Assembly (NCBI GenBank): GCA_948146395.1
Contig: OX411544.1
Location: 88,626,132 to 88,690,131, forward strand
Length of the DNA: 64,000 bases
Reading direction: 5' to 3'
Source: Fragum whitleyi
Lineage: Eukaryota > Mollusca > Bivalvia > Cardiida > Cardiidae
Position 1 is the stretch's first letter. Every line of letters starts with the position of its first letter. The notes beneath the pieces were generated by a model. The model had not been told where the DNA came from. It did no database searches and saw only the letters and a program-made list of their open reading frames with translations. A program made the position numbers and the translations under genes. Of the stretch, positions 57,985 to 64,000 are shown in pieces.

Positions 57985-58320
57985 ATTGAAGTAACTATAG
58001 AGGAAAAGTTGTGCCTGACATGGGACTCGAACCCACTACCCCCATGTGCATTAGCACGGTGCTCTACCAACTGAGCTAACCAGGCACCTGGTCATGAGTC
58101 TGCCCATTATCAAGCACTGCACTCCTCCCCCTTTTAACCAATTGGAGCCGGTCCCATACCGCTCCCAAATGGCCGAACCCAGCATTCTCCGTTTACTTCT
58201 GTCACCATTGAAGTAACTATAAAGGAAAAGTTGTGCCCGACATGGGACCGAAACACTAGCACGGTGCTCTACCAACTGAGCTAACCGGGCACCTGGTCAT
58301 GAGTCTGCCCATTATTATAC
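57985..58320 (-). mobile_element. Tandem pair of tRNA-derived SINE heads, family S4
   Basis: Two copies (about 58090-58014 and 58290-58230) of a tRNA-like unit with TTAGCTCAGTTGGTAGAGCA. The first keeps a B box GGGTTCGAGTCCC and a closable acceptor stem; the second has lost about 20 bases. Both share the same flanks (GGGCAGACTCATGACCAGGT, AACTTTTCCT), so the pair arose by local duplication. Confidence 0.65.
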
Positions 58321-58499
58321 CTGTAGGATACCTGTAGGATGGTTATGGGCTCTGGAGTAACGCTTCTGTCCTTTTTCAGCCCCTCATCTTATAGAATTCT
58401 TTGGTTACTGTCATTTTTCTTGTAACAATTGATATGGTGTAAAAGGTGTTGGCACAGATAAGAATTTGGTACATCACATTAGTCCATTGACGTTACGTA

Positions 58500-59280
58500 A
58501 TATTGGTCTCAAAATAAGTATTGAAAATCCCCTTGCCAGTGACTGTCAAGATTCACCTTGAAACTGTTTACAGTGTCAGATTAGATAACCTTCTGAGGCA
58601 AAGCATTCCATAAGTTTATAACTCTGCTTGAAAACTGGTTCTGTCTGTGCGTTGAATTACACTTTGGCTTGGCCAGTTTAAGGTTGTGTCCCCTGGTTGA
58701 AAGTGCATTCTTGAAAAACTTCTCAAATTGGCAGTCGTCTATACCTTTAACAATCTTGAAAGTCTGAATCATATTTCCTCGTCTCCGACGGTGTGATAGA
58801 CTTGGTAGTTTTAATTCTTTTAACCGATTTTCATATGTAGGGTCCCTTAAAGAAGGCACTAGTTTTGTAGCTCTTTTCTGAACTTTTTCGATACTGTTGA
58901 TATCCTTTATGAGGTATGGAGACCATATAACTTTTGCAAATTCAACATGGGGGGTGCACCAATGCAGTGTACAACTTGATTAAGGAATGTTTGTCAATAT
59001 AGTTGAAAGCTCTTGATATGAGAGACAGGATACTGTTGGCTTTGTTAATCTTTGTTGAAATATGCTTACTAAACTTGAGGTCTTTTTCAAACAGAACTCT
59101 GAGATCACACTCTTCAGTTGCAGATATAAGTTGTTTATTGTCCATGAAATATGGTTGTTCTGGATTGTTTGTACCAGAAAATAGATATAAAAGTACGAAA
59201 TTGAAAGGAACACTAATTTCCAAAGAAAAGACAGGCCCAAACTTTTTCAAATCTTGAAAGATCGTAGGAGGGTGTGCCAA
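58500..59280 (-). pseudogene. LINE RT C-terminal relic
   Basis: Two frames separated by a shift near 58945 encode the end of an RT (KFSKHISTKINKANSILSLI, KLYTALVHP) and the CR1-group tail (YENRLKELKLPSLSHRRRRG, MIQTFKIVKGI, NLWNALP). An in-frame stop then precedes SDTVNSFKVNLDSHW. It is 5' truncated and decayed. Confidence 0.8.
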
Positions 59281-59737
59281 ATTTGTTGATTTTGACCTTG
59301 ATTATTAATTATTGACCAAGAAACTCGGCGGTGACTCGATTTTCCGTCAAACGGTAGACAGCTGGAAATCAGGATTCTCAAAGCTTCAAATTATTTCAAA
59401 GTAAAAACAATGACTCAAATTTAGTATCTGTTCACAGAAAAAGTGAGAACTGTTTTGGCTGAAGAGGGTTCCAAATATACAGTATTAAATGTCTTACTGA
59501 ATCTAAAGAACACCAGCTTAATAAAGAATGAACTGTCAAGATGTTGCTCTACAAAATGTCTAATTATCAGATTTTTGTGATGAAGATGACAGTTCTGTAA
59601 ATTTTAGCGATAAAATCTTGTGTTGTATTTTCAGCTTTGTTTTATTATAAATCGCATTACCAAAAAATTCAGGGTGTAAAAACCCTTTTAGGCTTAAAGT
59701 TGTCTGTAGCTCTGATATAGTACTATATTAGAGTTAC
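59281..59737. other. No recognisable feature
   Basis: Non-coding sequence between the LINE relic and a palindromic MITE. Confidence 0.45.
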
Positions 59738-59902
59738 TTAAGGTAGTGGACCCATAATAGTTTAGCAATGTTTTGGAAGTAATGAACTTTAGCAGTGTTA
59801 ACCTAGGTTTCCTTATGATTTTTATTAGGAAACCTTGGTCAATATTGTTTAAGTTCATGGGTGCCAAAATGTTGCAAAACTATTAATGTTCCACTACCTT
59901 AA
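59738..59902. repeat. Palindromic MITE, family PM, copy 3
   Basis: TTAAGGTAGTGGACCCATAA to TTCCACTACCTTAA with a central inverted repeat around TGATTTTTATTAGG. Confidence 0.75.
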
Positions 59903-60177
59903 CACCAGACTCCACTTATTTAGCCAATGCAGAATTCGTCTTTGGACTAATCTTAGTGCCTTTAGAATAATCTTTAATAGCAAGGATACTGTTTGTGCAA
60001 ATTCGTACATTTAATAGTGTGAAAGTAAAGAAAAGCATTATGCAGTACTGTATTTTCCAGACAATAAGCTGCACTGGCAAATCACCACATAGGCTGCAAT
60101 GGTATAAGCTGTGGCCTATACTATGGTAATTTTATTACTTAAATCTTAATCGGTAACGGTTGTGTGAAATCCTAGTT

Positions 60178-60332
60178 TCACAAAATTTTGGACCTGTCCA
60201 ATTTCAAAGGTTTTGCAGACGAAAATTTAAAGTGGATTTAATTTGAAAAATAACTATTCTTCTTTTTTCACAATGTTTTCTAAATCATAAAATCCCAGGC
60301 ATGTAAAAAGCAGGGACTAAACAGCAAAGGTA
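60178..60332 (+). repeat. Deleted piggyBac-type MITE (family PB)
   Basis: CAAAATTTTGGACCTGTCCA to AGCAGGGACTAAACAGCAAA with the central hairpin missing. Confidence 0.65.
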
Positions 60333-60740
60333 TAAGACATAAAAACATCTTCCCTAAACTACAGATCAGAATTCAAACGAAGTTCAACTGAATAATCCTT
60401 GGGACATGGTCTTTCAGATTTCTTCATTAGATTCTGATCAGGTAAATGATATGGGACCTACAGGCTGTCATGTCACTGAAAAATGGTCCCAAATGATGAA
60501 GTATGAAACAATATGTGTTTGTGAAACACGAATGCCCCCGTAACAGCGATCTCTCAATAAGGCAAAGGTTAAGTTTTCGGGTTAAGCTTTGGGACAGACG
60601 GACGGAAGGATGGAAAGACGGACGGAAGACAGACAGACGGACATGAGTAAAACAATATCTTCTCCTCTGACACTAATGATCAGAGTTCATGCAACCTTCG
60701 CAGGTATGATGGTCAGGATGTGCTGTTTTAGATTTCTTTG

Positions 60741-60969
60741 TTAACCCTTTCCTGTTTTACAAAATTTTGAACCTGTCCAAATTCAAAGGTTTAGCAGACA
60801 AAAAATTAAAGTGGATTTAATTTGAAAAATAACCATTCAGTAGGGTAGAAAATAGTGTGGAAAGAGAAGAAATTGCTTGTCAGAAGCAATTTCTTCTTTT
60901 TTCACAATGTTTTCTCAATCATAAAATCATAGGCACGTGAAAAGCAGGGATTAAACAGCAAAGGGTTAA
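60741..60969 (+). mobile_element. piggyBac-type MITE (family PB), copy 3
   Basis: TTAACCCTTTCCTGTTTTAC at the left, AAACAGCAAAGGGTTAA at the right, AGAAGAAATTGCTT hairpin inside. Flanks join into a neighbouring array unit when one TTAA is removed. Confidence 0.82.
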
Positions 60970-60997
60970 TTTCTGATTGGGTTGATGATATGGGATA

Positions 60998-61246
60998 TTA
61001 ACCCTAGTCATGCTGAATAAAAACTCTTGGCAAAATTGCTACAAAATCAAAGTACTCAAAGCACTGGTGGCACAACATATGAACCAGTATTCATACTGAA
61101 AATTAAATTTTTAAGCTTTTCCGGTTTCAAAAATGGAAAAACAAGGGATATAGATAAAAATCAGACTGCACATATGTGCAGGCTGATGTTTGTCTATAGC
61201 TCCTGTCAGGGCAGGAATATTCCGGGTTCAGCATGACAAGGGTTAA
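60998..61246 (+). mobile_element. TTAA-flanked MITE, family PB2, intact copy
   Basis: TTAACCCTAGTCATGCTGAA and the inverse TTCAGCATGACAAGGGTTAA. It lies 28 bases after the previous MITE. Confidence 0.8.
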
Positions 61247-61549
61247 GACTGTTGCATAACTGAAAAATGGTCCAAAATGATGAATATAAAAAAAATCATC
61301 TTCTCTGAAACTAATTGTCAGAATTCAGCCAAACTTCACAGAAATGATGCTCAGGACTTACTCTTTCTAGTTATATATTTCTTTGTCAATGTCTGATTAG
61401 GTTGATAGCGTGGGCTCAACAGGCTGTCACACCACTGAAAAAAAGTCCCATATGATAGGATATTAAAAAAATCTTCTTCTCTGAAACTACTGATCAGAAT
61501 TCAAGTAAACTTCTCAAAAGTAAATCTTAGGACTTGCTCTGTCAGATTC

Positions 61550-61830
61550 CTTTGTTATGCTCCCCCTTCAAAGAGTAGGGGGTATATTGCTTTGCACTTG
61601 TCGATCTGTCCGTAGACCGTTTTTCTGTCGGGAGCATATTATGCAAGGTTGAACCATGAAACTTCACAGGTGGATAAAACTCATTGATGAGAAGTGCAGT
61701 GCACAAGAACCATAACTCTACTCTTTATACTTTGTGAGTTATTGCTCTTAGTTGATTGACAAAAAATAGGCTATTGACCTGCTTTTATTGGGGGCATAAA
61801 TGCTGTACAATCATCTCTTGTTAAAAGCTA
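61550..61830 (-). mobile_element. Hairpin-ended element, reversed copy
   Basis: On the minus strand it begins AACAAGAGATGATTGTACAG and TTTATGCCCCCAATA, contains AGAGCAATAACTCACAAAG, and ends near GGGGGAGCATAAC. It shares the AACAAGAG start with R1, R3 and R4. Confidence 0.55.
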
Positions 61831-62190
61831 ATAGGGCTACTAACATGAACTCCTCTGATTGTTAAGTCACTGAGAAAAGGTCCCTTTTGATTAAATATAA
61901 AAAAATCTTCTCATTAACTACTGGTCAAAGTTCAAATGAATTGTACAAGAATTATCTGTAGGACATGCTCTGTCAACTTTCTTTTGATTTGGGCGATTTG
62001 ATTTTGCATCATGGAAGAGGGGGGGGGGGCTTTTTTGATGCAGCATTTCTTGTTATCAAAGATTATACATTTATTAACAGATTTTTGTGAAAAGAAAAAT
62101 ATTGCTAAAGATAATATATTTGCCTAGTGCCCTCTTGGGCCTCTTGTTTTATTAAAACCAGAGCCTTAATGTATTTTTCCTGTCTTTTTT

Positions 62191-62192
62191 AG
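62191..62192 (+). other. Likely splice acceptor of NRF-6-like gene 5' UTR
   Basis: TTTTTCCTGTCTTTTTTAG is a strong pyrimidine tract with AG, 130 bases before the ATG. It implies at least one upstream non-coding exon. Confidence 0.55.
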
Positions 62193-62322
62193 GTCAGAAA
62201 GATAAAAGATCCATTGGTTTTAGCCAAGCCTGATAGCTTTGAATCTCAAGATAATCCTGGTTAACCTTACAGAACTATCTGACTGACTGTTTACTGATGA
62301 ATCTCCTACAATACAGCTGAAA

Positions 62323-64000
62323 ATGGCATTAACAATAGCAGGACTTATTTTTACAGTGTTTGTTGTTCTTCACCAGGGTTACTGTAATACTAGCCAAACT
62401 AGGCAAATAGATCTGAGGAACTTTGGCGTAAATGTGGCAATCCATACGCATAATGTATCTGCGAATCCAGTCATTCAAACATTGTTTGGGAGTGATATTT
62501 CCTTCTCTGACATGAAGGATAATATATTGAGTGGACTGCCAAACTTGGCACAGAGTGATGATTGTTACACAGATGTGGGTTATATACTGGCCACAGCCTT
62601 TACCAACCTGGTTTCACCACAGTTTAAGTACATTGATGCTGCAGCCAAAATCCCACAAGGAATCATGCAAGGGAAGACAAACTGGGTTGGGGACTTTCAA
62701 GAGTGTTATTCTATACCAGAAATGGTCAACCCACTTACACAGCAATCATTTAAGGGAAACTACTTTACTGGTATCCTAACTTTAGATGGGAAAGGACTTC
62801 TTGGAGATCAACCAATCTTAATGGGACTCTGTTTACCTAATTCATGTAACGGAACTACAGCAACAAATTTCCTAAACTATGAGTTGTCAATACTGAAAGC
62901 TAACTATTCCTTTATTCCTCAAAATTTGACAATTTTTGTTGTAAAAGATGAAGCCAAATCACTGTCAAGTGGGGCAATTGGCCTTATAATTGTATCAGGG
63001 ATACTTTTAGCTTTGGTTGTAGTTGGAACAATGTTTGATTTTCTTCAATCTCACTGGAAAAATCTGAAAAAGCCAGTTTCCATGGATGGAAAACTTTATG
63101 ATGAATCTCCTTCAGATAGGGCAGGCCTTTTGGCTAATGATGTATTCTCTGATGGTTTAATACAGCAACCTCCCATGGACAAATTGAAAGATATGCTCTT
63201 TGATATTGTCATGGCATTCTCTTTCCTTCGGAATTCTAGCAAATTATTCAATACTGATACAGCTATAGGGCCTTTAGCTTGTTTGAATGGGTTAAGAGTT
63301 CTGAGCATGTGGTGGGTTATATTAGGGCACACATATGTTTTCAGTGTCTATTACCTTGACAACATCACAGAGCTTGCCGAAATTGTTAAACGTTTCAGTT
63401 TCCAGGCTGTCTTAAATGGCACTTTCTCTGTTGACAGCTTCTTTTTCTTGAGTGGTCTCCTGGTGGCTTATCTCGCAATCAAAGAGTTCAATGAAAAGAA
63501 TCGTTTCAACTGGATTTACTATTTTCTTCACAGATACTGGCGTTTGACTCCCTTGTATGCTTATACAATATTTTTCTTTGCATATCTGTTTGGATACTGC
63601 TTCTCAGGGCCTGTGAGAACAACAATTCTTCCTGGTTTTGAGAAAGGATTAGATATTTGTAAGAAAGACTGGTGGTCTAATTTGATTTACATCAACAACT
63701 TTTATCCAGATTATGGCAGTCTGGCCACAACTTGTATGGGGTGGAGTTGGTACTTGGCTAATGACATGCAATTTTTTTGGTTTGTAAGTCCCCCTATATT
63801 GGTCTTATTCATGTATGTAAAGAGATACCTGCCTGGATCGATAAATAAATTACCAGGAATCGCCATGGCATTGTCCTTTATCATATCCTGTATTGTTGCA
63901 AGGGGTGCTTTGGTTTATCATTATGGTATCTATGGGCTTCAAGGAGCCCCTACCAAACACGTAGATGACCCATTAGCCAAAAATGGTACACTGTACGCAC
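62323..64000 (+). CDS. NRF-6-like membrane O-acyltransferase, 3' end beyond window
   Basis: An open frame of 559 codons from ATG 62323 to the window edge, with no intron yet; an in-frame TGA at 62284 supports the start. A signal peptide (about 1-22) is followed by a Cys-containing extracellular NRF domain (about 70-195, with IPQGIMQGKTNWVGDFQECY and LMGLCLPNSCNGT). A membrane segment follows at about 217-241. The acyltransferase-3 domain starts with CLNGLRVLSMWWVILGHT (His336), then VDSFFFLSGLLVAYL, HRYWRLTPLYAY and MGWSWYLANDMQFFWF. The family includes C. elegans NRF-6 and NDG-4 (lipid and drug uptake) and fly Drop-dead. These are predicted multi-pass membrane acyltransferases whose substrates are mostly unknown. 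Invertebrates usually have many paralogues, so no symbol is given. Usual length is about 650-800 residues, so the missing part is the last membrane helices. Confidence 0.93.
   Translation, partial: MALTIAGLIFTVFVVLHQGYCNTSQTRQIDLRNFGVNVAIHTHNVSANPVIQTLFGSDISFSDMKDNILSGLPNLAQSDDCYTDVGYILATAFTNLVSPQFKYIDAAAKIPQGIMQGKTNWVGDFQECYSIPEMVNPLTQQSFKGNYFTGILTLDGKGLLGDQPILMGLCLPNSCNGTTATNFLNYELSILKANYSFIPQNLTIFVVKDEAKSLSSGAIGLIIVSGILLALVVVGTMFDFLQSHWKNLKKPVSMDGKLYDESPSDRAGLLANDVFSDGLIQQPPMDKLKDMLFDIVMAFSFLRNSSKLFNTDTAIGPLACLNGLRVLSMWWVILGHTYVFSVYYLDNITELAEIVKRFSFQAVLNGTFSVDSFFFLSGLLVAYLAIKEFNEKNRFNWIYYFLHRYWRLTPLYAYTIFFFAYLFGYCFSGPVRTTILPGFEKGLDICKKDWWSNLIYINNFYPDYGSLATTCMGWSWYLANDMQFFWFVSPPILVLFMYVKRYLPGSINKLPGIAMALSFIISCIVARGALVYHYGIYGLQGAPTKHVDDPLAKNGTLYA

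Larger units (their letters stand above)
60340..62010 (+). repeat. Diverged tandem array of ~165-bp units, with insertions
   Basis: Units carry CTGAAACTACTGATCAGAAT, GATTAGGTTGATAGCGTGGG and GTCACACCACTGAAAAAAAG-like blocks. The array is broken by two TTAA MITEs (60741, 60998) and a reversed hairpin-ended element (61550-61830). Confidence 0.6.

Noticed and set aside
58014..58088. Functional tRNA gene on the minus strand
   Set aside because: The anticodon stem does not close with a 7-base loop, and the unit is duplicated with its flanks as in SINEs.

Overview
This window is AT-rich, intron-rich animal DNA dominated by short interspersed and nested mobile elements. Three things suggest a mollusc, most likely a bivalve: ~145-165-bp tandem units carried inside hairpin-ended dispersed elements, a Gmr1-like Ty3/gypsy element, and CR1-group LINEs. 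This is inference; the species cannot be read from the sequence.

Two host genes can be supported. The first, on the minus strand, is a complete SETD3 orthologue (actin-histidine methyltransferase). I assembled it from 12 coding exons between 39835 (ATG) and 12619 (stop). Every exon junction has GT/AG ends and matching phase, and the product is 501 codons with the key active-site residues kept. The second, on the plus strand, starts at 62323 and runs off the right edge. It is an NRF-6-like multi-pass membrane acyltransferase with an unbroken frame of 559 codons. A CRE/NRF-1-like sequence and a strong splice donor at 57590-57795 make a possible shared promoter region between the two genes.

Layout: 1-3620 holds no recognisable gene, only one transposon end. 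3626-7375 is a decayed CR1-group LINE (PHD finger, endonuclease, reverse transcriptase, 2A-like motif). 7847-12600 holds MITEs, SINEs and the gene-free SETD3 3' flank. 12619-39835 is the SETD3 gene; its introns hold palindromic foldback elements, piggyBac-type MITEs, hairpin-ended tandem-repeat elements and, in intron 1 in antisense, an apparently intact Gmr1-like LTR retrotransposon (32383-38760). That element has the order gag-PR-IN-RT-RH, a SCAN-like Gag region, two 542-bp LTRs with no differences seen by eye, and a 4-bp TSD. 40449-48126 and 48622-57439 are nested transposon mosaics. Many of these elements share one architecture: terminal inverted repeats built of several copies of a short phrase, often with 8-12-bp target duplications. 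57985-62190 holds tRNA-derived SINE heads, a LINE relic and a tandem array broken by two TTAA-flanked MITEs, just 5' of the NRF-6-like gene.

No rRNA, CRISPR array or functional tRNA was found.
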